Assembly: GCF_030695125.1 (NCBI RefSeq)
Contig: NZ_JAUYTP010000047.1
Location: 1-57,693 of the forward strand
DNA: 57,693 bases
DNA from: Allobosea sp.
Lineage (GTDB): Bacteria; Pseudomonadota; Alphaproteobacteria; Rhizobiales; Beijerinckiaceae
Direction of reading: 5' to 3'
Under the pieces are notes generated by a model. It searched no databases. It had not been told where the DNA came from and worked only from the letters and a program-made list of their open reading frames with translations. The position numbers and the translations under genes are program-made. Below are positions 19,644 through 28,350 of this stretch, in pieces (the first letter of the stretch is position 1; each line of letters begins with the position of its first letter).

Positions 19644-19886
19644 ATGACGGCTGCTTTCACGATTCGCCTCGATGACCAGATGCTGGCGAAGCTCGACGCG
19701 CTTGCCGCCGATACCGACCGCTCGCGCAGTTGGCTCGCCGCCAAAGCGATCGAGGATTATCTCGAACGTAACGCCTGGCAGATCGCCAGGATCAAGGACG
19801 GCATCGCCGAGGCCGACCGCGGCGAGTTTGCCAGTGACGAAGATGTGGAGGCCGTCTTTACGAAATACCGGGCTCAGCCGGCGTGA
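19644..19886 (+). CDS. CopG-like ribbon-helix-helix antitoxin
   Basis: An 80-residue protein with an N-terminal RHH DNA-binding domain (beta strand FTIRLDD, then helices LAKLDALAADTDRSRSW and LAAKAIEDYL) and a C-terminal toxin-binding helix rich in acidic residues. It overlaps the toxin gene by GTGA. It neutralises the RelE/ParE-type protein and probably represses its own promoter through the adjacent inverted repeat. It lies inside the lipid A VLCFA cluster. Confidence 0.85.
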   Translation: MTAAFTIRLDDQMLAKLDALAADTDRSRSWLAAKAIEDYLERNAWQIARIKDGIAEADRGEFASDEDVEAVFTKYRAQPA

Positions 19887-20167
19887 AGATCGTCTGGACC
19901 CGCCGCGCCCTGCGTGAAATCGACCAGGCTTTCGCGTTCGTCGGTCAAGAAAGTCCCGCCGCAGCATCCGCAATGGTCGCCGCGATGGAAGCCAGGGCCG
20001 CGGTCTTGGCCGAGCATCCGGAGATCGGGCGTCCGGGGAGAGTGGACGGGACACGCGAACTCGTCCTGTCGGGCTTTCCCTATATCCTTCCCTATCGCGT
20101 CCGCGACGGTCGCATCGAAATCCTGGCCGTGTTCCACACCTCGAGAGCCTGGCCCGACCATCTTTGA
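19883..20167 (+). CDS. RelE/ParE family toxin
   Basis: A 94-residue toxin starting at GTG 19883, which overlaps the antitoxin stop. Family features are the opening MKIVWTRRALREIDQAF, the central HPEIGRPGRVDGTREL and VLSGFPYILPYRV, and a C-terminal IEILAVFHTSRAWP. The pattern is closer to the ParE/RelE plasmid-stabilisation branch. The target (gyrase or ribosome) is not predictable from this. It ends 15 bp before the adh gene of the XL cluster. Confidence 0.85.
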   Translation: MKIVWTRRALREIDQAFAFVGQESPAAASAMVAAMEARAAVLAEHPEIGRPGRVDGTRELVLSGFPYILPYRVRDGRIEILAVFHTSRAWPDHL

Positions 20168-20182
20168 AAGATTGACCTCATC

Positions 20183-21205
20183 ATGCGTTCACTTCAACTC
20201 CACGGCGACCGCGACCTCCGTCTCGAGGAGATCGACCCGCCGCCGCTTCCCGCCGCCGGCGAGGTCCAGATCCGCATTCGCGCCGTGGCGCTGAACTATC
20301 TCGACGTCTGGGGCTTTCGCGGCATGGCCTTCGCCAAGCGCAAGATGCCCCAGGCGGCCGGCGTCGAGGCCTCGGGTGAGATCCTCTGCGTCGGCGAGGG
20401 CGTCACCGGTCTCGCCGTCGGCGACACCGTCACCGCCTATGGCGCCGAGACCTGCGGCCACTGCAAGGCCTGCCGCGAGGGCCGCGACAATCTCTGCGAG
20501 AATGTCGCCGGCATCATGGGCTTCCATATCGACGGTTTCGCCCGCGAGTACCTGAACAAGGCGGCCCGCCTCGTCGTCAAGGCGCCCGAGGGTGTCTCCT
20601 TCGAGGACGCCGCCTGCGCGCCGATCGGCTTCGGCACGGTGCAGCACATGCTGTTCGACAATGCCAAGCTCGAACCCGGCGAATCCGTCCTCGTCCACGC
20701 CGGCGGTTCCGGCATCGGCACGGCCGCGATCCTGATGGCCAAGGCGATCGGCTGCACCGTCTACACCACCGTCGGCGACGACGAGAAGGGCCGCAAGGCC
20801 AAGGAGCTCGGCGCCGACTACGTCGTCAACTACAAGACAGAGCGCTTCGAGGGCGAAATCCGCCAGCTCACCAAGCGCAAGGGCGTCGACGTCGTCTTCG
20901 AGCATGTCGGCGCCGACACCTGGAACGGCTCGCTGCTCTGCCTGAAGCGCGGCGGCAGGCTCGTCACCTGCGGCGCGACCTCGGGCGCGTCGGCCACGAT
21001 CAACCTGATGCAGCTCTTCCAGCAGCAATACCGCATCACCGGCTCCTTCGGCTGCCGGATCGAGAACATCCGCCAGTCGCTGGACAAGATGGCCGCCGGC
21101 ATGAAGCCGGTGATCGATTCGGTGTTTCCGCTCGAGGATTTCGAGAAGGGGCTGGCGCGGCTGGAAGGCCGCCAGGTCTTCGGCAAGGTCGTCGTCACCT
21201 TCTGA
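20183..21205 (+). CDS. Zinc-binding dehydrogenase of the XL cluster
   Basis: A medium-chain dehydrogenase/reductase of 340 residues. The structural zinc loop CGHCKACREGRDNLC is complete, and the Rossmann motif VHAGGSGIGTAAILMAKAIG is clear. In rhizobia a zinc alcohol dehydrogenase gene of this kind belongs to the acpXL-lpxXL operon, where it may serve in enoyl reduction or chain modification. Here the toxin-antitoxin pair separates it from the SDR gene. Confidence 0.9.
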   Translation: MRSLQLHGDRDLRLEEIDPPPLPAAGEVQIRIRAVALNYLDVWGFRGMAFAKRKMPQAAGVEASGEILCVGEGVTGLAVGDTVTAYGAETCGHCKACREGRDNLCENVAGIMGFHIDGFAREYLNKAARLVVKAPEGVSFEDAACAPIGFGTVQHMLFDNAKLEPGESVLVHAGGSGIGTAAILMAKAIGCTVYTTVGDDEKGRKAKELGADYVVNYKTERFEGEIRQLTKRKGVDVVFEHVGADTWNGSLLCLKRGGRLVTCGATSGASATINLMQLFQQQYRITGSFGCRIENIRQSLDKMAAGMKPVIDSVFPLEDFEKGLARLEGRQVFGKVVVTF

Positions 21206-21305
21206 GGCCGGTCGCACGGCAGCTGTGGCGCACCTTCAAGGTGCTGGAAACTTGACGAAACCGCGTTCCTGACGCAAATCGCGGCTTCAGCCCGGCCTTG
21301 CAGGC

Positions 21306-22310
21306 ATGGGGTCAAGAAGGGCCGGGCCGGTCTTGAGACGATTGAAGACACTCGCCGCACGCGCCGGCGCCGCGGTGATGATCGGCCTGATCCGGGCCCT
21401 GTTCGCCTTCCTGCGCCTGCTCGGGCCGGAACGATCGAGCGACCTCGGCGGCTGGCTCCTGCGCACGGCGAGCCCGCTGATCCCGGTCAACCGCGTCGCG
21501 CTGGCCAATATCCGCGCCGCCTTTCCCGATATGGCCGAACCGGAGGTTCGCCGGATCGCGCGCGGCGCCTGGGAGAATCTCGGCCGCACCGCCGCCGAAT
21601 ACGCCCATCTGAAGACGCTGTTCGATTACGACTACCTCAACCCGGACGCGTTCTCGCGCGTCGAGGTTGCGGGTATCGAGCATTTCGTCGGACTCAAGGA
21701 CGACGCGAAGCCCGGGCTGATCTTCTCGGCGCATCTCGCCAATTGGGAACTGCCCGCGATCTGCGCCCAGGCCTACGATCTCGACACCACCGCCGTCTTC
21801 CGCGCGCCGAACGACCCGGCCATTGCCGCGGTCGTCCACGAGATCCGCTCTGGCGCCATGGGCGGACTCGCGGCCGCCAAACAGGGCGCCGCCTTCGCCA
21901 TGCAGGGCGTGCTCGAGCGCGATGGCCACCTCGGCATGCTCATCGACCAGCACTTCACCCGGGGCGTCATCGTGCCCTTCATGGGGCGCCCGGCGCTGAC
22001 AAACCCCATCATGGGCAAATTCGCCCGCCGGTTCGAATGCCCCGTCCATGGCGTGCGCGTCATCCGTCTGCCCAACCAGCGCTTCAAGCTGGAGCTGACG
22101 CCCCCGCTCGACCTGCCGCGCGACGCCGCCGGCGAGATCGACGTCCAGGGCGCCATGGCGATGATGACGGCCGTCGTCGAGGGCTGGGTGCGCGAACACC
22201 CCGAGCAATGGCTCTGGATGCACCGGCGCTGGCGCCCGAACATGATCGCGGCGGGGGCCGCAGGGGCGGGCGTGTCGGTTGCGCCCATCCCTGTTTTCAA
22301 GGCAACGTGA
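21306..22310 (+). CDS. lpxXL: Lipid A VLCFA acyltransferase LpxXL (HtrB/LpxL family)
   Basis: Transfers the very-long-chain acyl group from AcpXL to the lipid A precursor at the inner membrane. The 334-residue protein has an N-terminal membrane segment and the acyltransferase motif HLANWE (His143, Glu148). A FMGRPALTNP segment and the EHPEQWLWMHRRWRP motif near the C terminus are typical of LpxL enzymes. It is the last gene of the cluster, and its position supports LpxXL over a generic LpxL. Confidence 0.9.
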   Translation: MGSRRAGPVLRRLKTLAARAGAAVMIGLIRALFAFLRLLGPERSSDLGGWLLRTASPLIPVNRVALANIRAAFPDMAEPEVRRIARGAWENLGRTAAEYAHLKTLFDYDYLNPDAFSRVEVAGIEHFVGLKDDAKPGLIFSAHLANWELPAICAQAYDLDTTAVFRAPNDPAIAAVVHEIRSGAMGGLAAAKQGAAFAMQGVLERDGHLGMLIDQHFTRGVIVPFMGRPALTNPIMGKFARRFECPVHGVRVIRLPNQRFKLELTPPLDLPRDAAGEIDVQGAMAMMTAVVEGWVREHPEQWLWMHRRWRPNMIAAGAAGAGVSVAPIPVFKAT

Positions 22311-22377
22311 TTTCCAAGTGAGACGAATGGGGCGCTTTGGTAACGCCTGAGATGTACAGTCTCGTCGAGTTCAAGCC

Positions 22378-23133
22378 ATGACCCGTCTCGCGCACCTCTT
22401 TTCGGCCACCGCCGCCCTGCTGATCGTCAGCGGTGCGATGGCGCGTGCCGAGGATTCCAACCCGCCAAAAGCGGTGATCGAGCTTTTCACCAGCCAGGGT
22501 TGCTCGTCCTGCCCTCCGGCGGATGCGCTGTTCGTCGAACTGGCCAAGCAGCCTGGTCTGATCGCGCTGACCCTGCCGGTCACCTATTGGGATTATCTCG
22601 GCTGGAAGGACACGCTGGGCAAGGACAGCTTCGCCAAGCGCCAGAAGGTCTATGCCAAGGCGCGCGGCGACGGGCAGGTCTATACGCCCCAGGCGGTCAT
22701 CAACGGCGCGGCCCATGTCGTCGGTTCCGACAGGGCCGAGATCGAACGCGCCGGGCAGAACCCTCCCGGCACAGGCTTCGTCGCCAGGGTCTCGGTCAAG
22801 GAAGAGGCCGGTTCGCTTCAGGTCAGTCTCGCACCGCTGAACGAGCCCTCGACGCGCCAGGCCGGTGTCTGGGTGCTGGCGACGACGCGGCTGGTCACGG
22901 TGCCGATCGTGCGCGGCGAGAACCAGGGCAAGACCGTATCCTACGCCAATGTCGTGCGCAGCATGACGCGGATCGGCGACTGGGACGGCAGCAAGACCGT
23001 GTTGACGGCGCCGCTCGCGGCGACACAGGCCCCCGAGGCGGACGGCTATGTGGTGCTCGTCCAGGCCGACCAGCCGGGGAAATACGGCATGATGCCGGGC
23101 GCCATCCTGGGCGCGGCACGCAGCCCGCGCTGA
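22378..23133 (+). CDS. DUF1223 domain-containing secreted protein
   Basis: A 251-residue protein with a Sec signal peptide (hydrophobic stretch ending near AMARA) and the DUF1223 thioredoxin-like start VIELFTSQGCSSCPPADALF. The CSSC motif is the only cysteine pair and resembles a redox-active site. A YTPQAVINGAAHVVGSD segment follows, as in the family. The biochemical role of DUF1223 is not established. It converges with the TPM gene, with 10 bp between stops. Confidence 0.85.
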   Translation: MTRLAHLFSATAALLIVSGAMARAEDSNPPKAVIELFTSQGCSSCPPADALFVELAKQPGLIALTLPVTYWDYLGWKDTLGKDSFAKRQKVYAKARGDGQVYTPQAVINGAAHVVGSDRAEIERAGQNPPGTGFVARVSVKEEAGSLQVSLAPLNEPSTRQAGVWVLATTRLVTVPIVRGENQGKTVSYANVVRSMTRIGDWDGSKTVLTAPLAATQAPEADGYVVLVQADQPGKYGMMPGAILGAARSPR

Positions 23134-23143
23134 ACCATCCTCC

Positions 23144-23752
23144 TCAGAGGATCACGACGTTGTTGGGCAGTTCGTCCCCGTCGTCTGCGCTGCGCGGAGC
23201 GTGATTCGCCAGCACCGCGCCGACCGCCCGCACGGCCTCGATCAGCCCATCCCGCAGCCGATCCTCCCGGGCTGAAGTCAACGTCGCCTCGACGATCCCG
23301 TCCCACACGGCCTGGTCGACCTTTCCGTCGAGGCCCGTATCGACCAGGATCTCGGCATAGCGTTCCTGCAGTGCGACGTAGAGCAGGACACCGGTGCGCT
23401 GCCGGGTCCGTGTCAGGCCCCTCGCGGTGAATTCGCGCAGCGCCACCTCATGCGCGCGCCGGCGCTTGATGAAACCCGGCACGAAGCGGCCCCCGCGCCC
23501 ATACCAGAGCAGCGTCCCCAGCAGCAGCACCGCGCAGATCAGCTGGATCAGGAAGATCCGCGGCGCGCTCGTCGCCGTCATCGCCAGAAGCGGCCAGGGC
23601 ACGAACAGCGCCAATGTCAGCGCCATCACCACCGGCACGGTGCGATAGCTCGCCGCCGCATGGTCGATGACGACGACGATCTCGCCGGCCGTGACGCCCT
23701 CGGCCTGTCGCACGGCTTCCGCGATCGCATTCCGGTCCTGCTCGTCCATCAC
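23144..23752 (-). CDS. TPM domain protein, membrane associated (second copy)
   Basis: A 202-residue protein with two membrane segments (about residues 39-60 and 68-90) and a TPM-type domain. Signatures are VTAGEIVVVIDHAA near the N terminus and VLLYVALQERYAEILVDTGL later. It overlaps the upstream TPM gene by 4 bp (ATGA) on the minus strand, so the two are co-translated. With lemA and the other TPM protein it forms a LemA-TPM-TPM operon. The function of these envelope proteins is not known. Confidence 0.82.
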   Translation of the reverse strand: MMDEQDRNAIAEAVRQAEGVTAGEIVVVIDHAAASYRTVPVVMALTLALFVPWPLLAMTATSAPRIFLIQLICAVLLLGTLLWYGRGGRFVPGFIKRRRAHEVALREFTARGLTRTRQRTGVLLYVALQERYAEILVDTGLDGKVDQAVWDGIVEATLTSAREDRLRDGLIEAVRAVGAVLANHAPRSADDGDELPNNVVIL

Positions 23753-24540
23753 CAGTCTCCCGAAGCCCCGCCGCCGCCCGAAGATCCGCCGCCCCCGGAG
23801 AAGCCGCCACTCGAATCCGAGCCCCCACCGGACCCCGAGCTCCAGCCTCCGCCCGAACCCGTGCTCCAGCCGGAACTTTGCGGCAGTGTCACCCAGCGCC
23901 CGTTACGCAGGCGGTGTCGGCGCGACGCATCGGTGCCGCCAAACTCCCGGATGAAGGCAGCGACGATGATCAGGACCAGTGCCATCATGACCACCATCGC
24001 GATGATGTCGACCAAGGATGTTTCGTCGCTGCGCACGCTCGCCCGCCGCTGCCATTCCTCGGCATCGCCGGCGAGAATGGTCAGGATCGCATCGACACCC
24101 GCCTCGATGCCGCCGGTGAAATCACCCGTCTTGAACTTCGGTGCGACCGCCGTGGTGATGATGACCTTGGACAGGGCATCGGTGAGCGCCCCCTCCAGCC
24201 CGTAGCCGACCTCGATGCGGACCTTGCGCTCGCTGGGCGCCACCAGCAACAGGGCGCCATTGTTGGTCTTGGCCTGGCCGAGCTTCCAGAAACGGAACAG
24301 CCCGTTGGCGAAATCCTCGATGGTGACATCCTGCAGCGACGGCACGGTCGCGACCACGAGCTGGTCGGAGGTCTTGTCTTCATGCGCCTTGAGCTTGGCC
24401 TCGATGCGTTGGCGGGCATCCGGCGCGAGCAGGTTGGCGCCATCGACGATGCGGCCCGAGAGCGCGGGGTAGGACGGCTCGGCGGCCAGTGCGAGCGAAC
24501 CGAACAAGGCCGTCAGCAGAGCGAGGCACACAGCCGTCAT
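23749..24540 (-). CDS. TPM domain protein, YgcG type, secreted and membrane anchored
   Basis: A 263-residue protein with a signal peptide and a TPM domain opening YPALSGRIVDGANLL. Conserved segments are LVVATVPSLQ, ALLLVAPSERKVRIEVGYGLEGALTD split over two strands, and GIEAGVDAILTILAG. A single C-terminal membrane helix is followed by a Gly/Ser-rich tail with repeated GGG units. The start is placed at ATG 24540 because the signal peptide begins there. The upstream frame is REP sequence. The start codon itself lies in the terminal arm of that REP. Confidence 0.85.
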   Translation of the reverse strand: MTAVCLALLTALFGSLALAAEPSYPALSGRIVDGANLLAPDARQRIEAKLKAHEDKTSDQLVVATVPSLQDVTIEDFANGLFRFWKLGQAKTNNGALLLVAPSERKVRIEVGYGLEGALTDALSKVIITTAVAPKFKTGDFTGGIEAGVDAILTILAGDAEEWQRRASVRSDETSLVDIIAMVVMMALVLIIVAAFIREFGGTDASRRHRLRNGRWVTLPQSSGWSTGSGGGWSSGSGGGSDSSGGFSGGGGSSGGGGASGDW

Positions 24541-24614
24541 TCGCGGGCGCAGCGAAGCGAAGACCCGAGAATCTCGCCCAAGAGATGCTCGGGTCGAGCC
24601 CGAGCATGACGGCT
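24532..24614. repeat. REP-type extragenic palindromic repeat, copy B
   Basis: Terminal inverted arms AGCCGTCAT (24532-24540) and ATGACGGCT (24606-24614) enclose a GCGAAGACCCGAGAATCTC / GAGATGCTCGGGTCGAGCCCG core. It is the same family as 9232-9342. It lies between lemA and the first TPM gene and supplies the ATG of the latter on the minus strand. Confidence 0.78.
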
Positions 24615-24649
24615 GGGTCAGCAGCATGGCCCGGACCTGTCGAACGCCC

Positions 24650-25258
24650 TCAGAACTTCACCGCCGGCGGCCGCTCCGCCCCCGCCGTCGCGGCAAAGCT
24701 CTCCATCGCCTTGGCGCCCCAGAACAGCCGCGCCCAGATCACGCCCGGAAAGGTGCGGATCTCGGTGTTGAAGGCCTGCACCGCCTGGATGTAATCGCGC
24801 CGGGCCACGGCGACGCGGTTCTCCGTGCCCTCGAGCTGCGATTGCAGGGCGAGGAAGTTCTGGTTCGACTTCAGCTCCGGATAGCGCTCGACCGTGACCA
24901 GCAGCCGCCCCAGCGCCCCGCTCAGCTGGTTCTGCGCATCCTGGAACTCCTTGAACCGGGCCGGATCGGTGATCGTCGACGCATCGACCTTGACCTGGCT
25001 CGCCTTGGCGCGCGCCTCGATGACGGCGGTCAGCACCTCGCGCTCCTGCGCGGCGAAGCCCTTCACCGTCTCGACGAGGTTGGGAATCAGGTCGGCGCGG
25101 CGCTGATACTGATTCTGCACCTCGCCCCAGCTCGCCTTGGCCTTTTCTTCCAGCGTCGGCACGTTGTTGACGCCGCAGCCGGCCAGGACCAGCCCGAGCA
25201 AGGCCATGGCGGCGACGGCAAAAGGCCGGCGGAGATTCGAGACGGACGAAAGCGACAT
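24650..25258 (-). CDS. lemA: LemA family lipoprotein
   Basis: A 202-residue, mainly helical envelope protein. The N terminus ends in the lipobox LAGC, followed by GVNNVPTLEEKAKASWGEV, the conserved LemA opening. The NQYQRRADLIPNLVETVKGF segment is the strongest family signature. The start is placed at ATG 25258, which has AAGGGG seven nt upstream, in preference to the in-frame ATG 18 nt earlier. It heads the leftward lemA-TPM-TPM operon. Confidence 0.9.
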   Translation of the reverse strand: MSLSSVSNLRRPFAVAAMALLGLVLAGCGVNNVPTLEEKAKASWGEVQNQYQRRADLIPNLVETVKGFAAQEREVLTAVIEARAKASQVKVDASTITDPARFKEFQDAQNQLSGALGRLLVTVERYPELKSNQNFLALQSQLEGTENRVAVARRDYIQAVQAFNTEIRTFPGVIWARLFWGAKAMESFAATAGAERPPAVKF

Positions 25259-25402
25259 GCCGGGCCCCCTTGGCACGATCGGGAAACGAAGATGTGCCGA
25301 CCTTAGCCGCGGCAGGGCAGCACTCCAAGCGACGCGAGGAGATGTCGCGGTCGCCCGCTTGCGCTAGGCTGGCGGCAGCACCCGTCAGCGGATGATCGCC
25401 CC

Positions 25403-27157
25403 ATGCCCCTTTTTCCCGGCCACCGCCCCCGCATTCTGGCCTGCGCCCTGCTCCTCTTTATGGTTGCGCCGGCCACGGCTCAGCCGCTCGCCCCGGCGCC
25501 AGAGGCGGCGACGGGCAAGGTCGCGAAAGCCACCGCCACCGCCCAGCGCTTCATGGTGGCCGCCGCCAATCCGCTGGCCGCCGCCGCGGGGCGCGAGATC
25601 CTGCGCGATGGCGGCAGCGCGGTCGATGCCGCCATCGCGGTCCAGCTCGTGCTCAATCTTGTCGAGCCGCAGAGCTCCGGCCTCGGTGGCGGCGCCTTCC
25701 TGCTGCACTGGGACGAGGCGCAGAAGCGTCTGGTCACGCTGGATGGCCGTGAGACCGCGCCCGCCGCGGCGAAGCCCGACCGCTTCATCGGGCCGGACGG
25801 CAAGCCGTTGCGCTTCGTCGAGGCGGTGGTCGGTGGCCGCTCGGTCGGCGTGCCCGGCACGCTGAAGCTGCTGGAGGAGGCGCATCGCCGCTGGGGAAAG
25901 CTGCCCTGGGCACAGGTTCTCGCCCCGGCAATCAAGCTGGCGGAGGACGGTTTTGCGATCTCGCCGCGCCTGAACGGGCTTTTGTCCGGCGAAAAGAATC
26001 TGGCGAAGGACGCCCGCGCCGCCGCCTATTTCTACGACGCGGACGGCCAGGCGAAGGCGATCGGCACGACCCTTCGCAACCCCGCCTTCGCCGCGACGCT
26101 GCGTGCGCTGGCCGCGCGCGGAGCGGTCGCCTTCTACGAGGGCGAGATCGCGCGCGACATCGTCGCGACGGTCACCGGCCACGCGACCAATCCCGGCGAC
26201 ATGACGGCAGCCGATCTCGCCGCCTACCGCGTCGAGGAGCGCGAGCCCGTCTGCGGCGCCTACCGAATCTGGCGCCTCTGCGGCATGGGTCCGCCCAGTT
26301 CGGGCGCGGTGGCGATCCAGCAAATGCTGGGGATGCTGGAAACCCGCGATCTCGCCCGGATGGGACCTGGAGCCGAGACCGCACACTGGTTTTCGGAAGC
26401 CGGGCGCCTCGCCTTCGCCGACCGCAACCTCTATCTCGCCGATCCCGCCTTCGTCGGCGTGCCCACGGCGGGGCTGATCGACCGCGACTACATCCGCGCG
26501 CGTGCCAGTCTGATCAGCCCTGAACGCTCGATGGGGCGTGCGAAAGCCGGCGAGCCGCCCAACAAGCGGGCGCAGCTGCTGGCCCCCTCGGAGGGCATCG
26601 AGAACGGAACCAGCCACATCTCGGTCGTCGATGCGCAGGGCAACGCGGTGTCGATGACCACCACCATCGAGGACAGCTTCGGCGCGCGGCTGATGACGGC
26701 GGGCGGATTCCTGCTCAACAACGAGCTGACCGATTTCTCCTTCGTGGCCGAGGAGGACGGCAAGCCGGTCGCCAACCGCGTCGAGCCGGGCAAGCGCCCG
26801 CGCTCCTCGATGGCGCCCACCCTGGTCTTCGACGCCTTCGGTCGGCTCTATGCCGTCGTCGGCTCGCCCGGCGGCAGCCAGATCATCGGTTATGTCGCCA
26901 GGACGCTGGTCGCCCTGCTCGACTGGAAGATGGACCCGCAGGCCGCCGTCGATCTCGGCAATTTCGGCAGCCGCAACGGCCCGACCGAGCTGGAGAAGGG
27001 TACCGAAGCCGAGGCCTGGAAGGCGGCGCTGGAGGCAAAGGGCCACGAGGTCCGCCTGCTCGAGATGACCTCGGGCATCCAGGCCATCGTCAAGATGCCG
27101 GAAGGCTTCGTCGGGGGAGCGGATGGGCGCCGGGAGGGTGTTGCAATCGGGGATTAG
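25403..27157 (+). CDS. ggt: Gamma-glutamyltransferase
   Basis: A periplasmic enzyme that cleaves glutathione and other gamma-glutamyl compounds. The 584-residue precursor has a signal peptide ending near ATAQP. Autoprocessing should occur before Thr403 in ENGTSHISVVD, giving large and small subunits. The gamma-glutamyl-binding Arg region LDGRETAP and the oxyanion-type GSPGGSQII segment are present. It converges with the hepT gene with only 2 bp between the stops. Confidence 0.93.
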   Translation: MPLFPGHRPRILACALLLFMVAPATAQPLAPAPEAATGKVAKATATAQRFMVAAANPLAAAAGREILRDGGSAVDAAIAVQLVLNLVEPQSSGLGGGAFLLHWDEAQKRLVTLDGRETAPAAAKPDRFIGPDGKPLRFVEAVVGGRSVGVPGTLKLLEEAHRRWGKLPWAQVLAPAIKLAEDGFAISPRLNGLLSGEKNLAKDARAAAYFYDADGQAKAIGTTLRNPAFAATLRALAARGAVAFYEGEIARDIVATVTGHATNPGDMTAADLAAYRVEEREPVCGAYRIWRLCGMGPPSSGAVAIQQMLGMLETRDLARMGPGAETAHWFSEAGRLAFADRNLYLADPAFVGVPTAGLIDRDYIRARASLISPERSMGRAKAGEPPNKRAQLLAPSEGIENGTSHISVVDAQGNAVSMTTTIEDSFGARLMTAGGFLLNNELTDFSFVAEEDGKPVANRVEPGKRPRSSMAPTLVFDAFGRLYAVVGSPGGSQIIGYVARTLVALLDWKMDPQAAVDLGNFGSRNGPTELEKGTEAEAWKAALEAKGHEVRLLEMTSGIQAIVKMPEGFVGGADGRREGVAIGD

Positions 27158-27159
27158 CC

Positions 27160-27519
27160 TTACGACGGGCCGGGCTCCAGCCGCTGCAATATCGTCGTGG
27201 CGACGCGCCTCAGGGCCGGGAGGTGGACCACGAGAATGTCCAAGAGCGTCTCGTCACGCACGCGATGGTACTCGTGCCGAAGGATGTTTCCGATGCCGAT
27301 GATGTCGCTCCAGGGCATGGCCGGTTCGGACGCCCGCAGCTCGGCAGGCAATTCCTTGCAAGCTTCCGAGATGATCTGAACGGAGCGCTCCAAGGCGCGC
27401 ATCAGAACGAAGCTCCCCGTGATCTCGGACGCCTCGAGGCCCGCCGTCGCCTCCACAATGCCATCGATGCTGTCGATGATGTGTCTGAGACGAACCTGTG
27501 GCAGCTTGGCCGACATCAT
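27160..27519 (-). CDS. hepT: HepT-like HEPN (DUF86) protein
   Basis: A 119-residue helical HEPN protein, the toxin half of a HepT/MntA-type pair, normally an RNase and target of AMPylation by MntA. The family segment appears as IIGIGNILRHEYHRV. The usual catalytic R-x4-H is altered: the position five before the His is Gly rather than Arg, while the His and the following Tyr are kept. It overlaps mntA by one base. Loss of RNase activity is possible but unproven. Confidence 0.8.
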   Translation of the reverse strand: MMSAKLPQVRLRHIIDSIDGIVEATAGLEASEITGSFVLMRALERSVQIISEACKELPAELRASEPAMPWSDIIGIGNILRHEYHRVRDETLLDILVVHLPALRRVATTILQRLEPGPS

Positions 27520-27818
27520 CAGAAGACGCGCACGGCGCTCGTTTCGATGTGAGGCTTGTAATGCGCGACGAGACCATCGCGCGTGCCGTAGCCGATATCG
27601 ACGCCTGGGAAAGCCCGTTCCAGCACATGATATGGCGCCATGTACTCGCTCAGCCCAACGCCGCGCTCCGACTGAAAATCAACGAGGACGTCGATATCGC
27701 TCTCGGGGCGGGCCTCGTCGCGGGCGTGGGATCCAAACAGATACAAGGCTGCGACGCCCTGCGCTCGCAGCGCAGGCTCTACAGACTTCAGCAGAGCCAG
27801 GACGTCGTCGCGTTTCAT
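27519..27818 (-). CDS. mntA: MntA-like minimal nucleotidyltransferase antitoxin
   Basis: A 99-residue MNT-fold nucleotidyltransferase. The signature GSHARDEARPESDIDVLV (Gly29-Ser30, Asp41 and Asp43) is intact, so it should be able to AMPylate HepT. The start is at ATG 27818, where the homology begins. A longer frame reaches 27896. The A/T-rich TATATTCGGGTTATG stretch upstream could carry its promoter. It is translationally coupled to hepT. Confidence 0.85.
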   Translation of the reverse strand: MKRDDVLALLKSVEPALRAQGVAALYLFGSHARDEARPESDIDVLVDFQSERGVGLSEYMAPYHVLERAFPGVDIGYGTRDGLVAHYKPHIETSAVRVF

Positions 27819-27855
27819 AACCCGAATATATGGGAACTCGGGCGAGATGTCAGGG

Positions 27856-28344
27856 TCAGCCACTCGCATCTGGGATCCGCCGCTCGCCACCCGCACTGCG
27901 GCCAGCGATCAGCCAGTAGACGAACCCGGCCGCAGCCCCCACCAGCACCAACGCGCCGATGACCTGGACCTCGGCGCCGCTCGGCGTGCGCGCCAGGCCC
28001 AGCATGCCCAATGGCAGCAGCGCCGAGAGCAGCCCGGTCAACCCGCTCTGGATCAGGCCGCTGCGCAGGGAGAACAGCTCGCAGGCGACGGCGACCAGCA
28101 CGACCGGCGCGACGATGATCGCAAAACCCAGCCGCCCGAGCAGCACGAAGGCGGCCTGCGCGGTCGGACCGGGGTCGATGCCCATGTCCGCCAGCCCGAA
28201 CAGCGCGTCGAGCAAGCGCTCGAAGCCGCCGCCGATCAACAGCGCCAGCCCCGGCGAGACGACGCTCGCCGCCATCATCGCGACGAGCCCGGCCGCCATC
28301 GCCATCACCAGCGCAAACGGAATCAGCAAAAGCCAGCGCAGCAT
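27856..28344 (-). CDS. Conserved membrane protein of unknown function
   Basis: A 162-residue inner-membrane protein with about four hydrophobic segments (residues 1-25, 25-48, 66-88 and about 129-147). I do not recognise a named family. It begins 6 bp after the rlmN stop, so the two are likely co-transcribed. The C-terminal tail is short and polar. Confidence 0.65.
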   Translation of the reverse strand: MLRWLLLIPFALVMAMAAGLVAMMAASVVSPGLALLIGGGFERLLDALFGLADMGIDPGPTAQAAFVLLGRLGFAIIVAPVVLVAVACELFSLRSGLIQSGLTGLLSALLPLGMLGLARTPSGAEVQVIGALVLVGAAAGFVYWLIAGRSAGGERRIPDASG

Positions 28345-28350
28345 GGCGAA

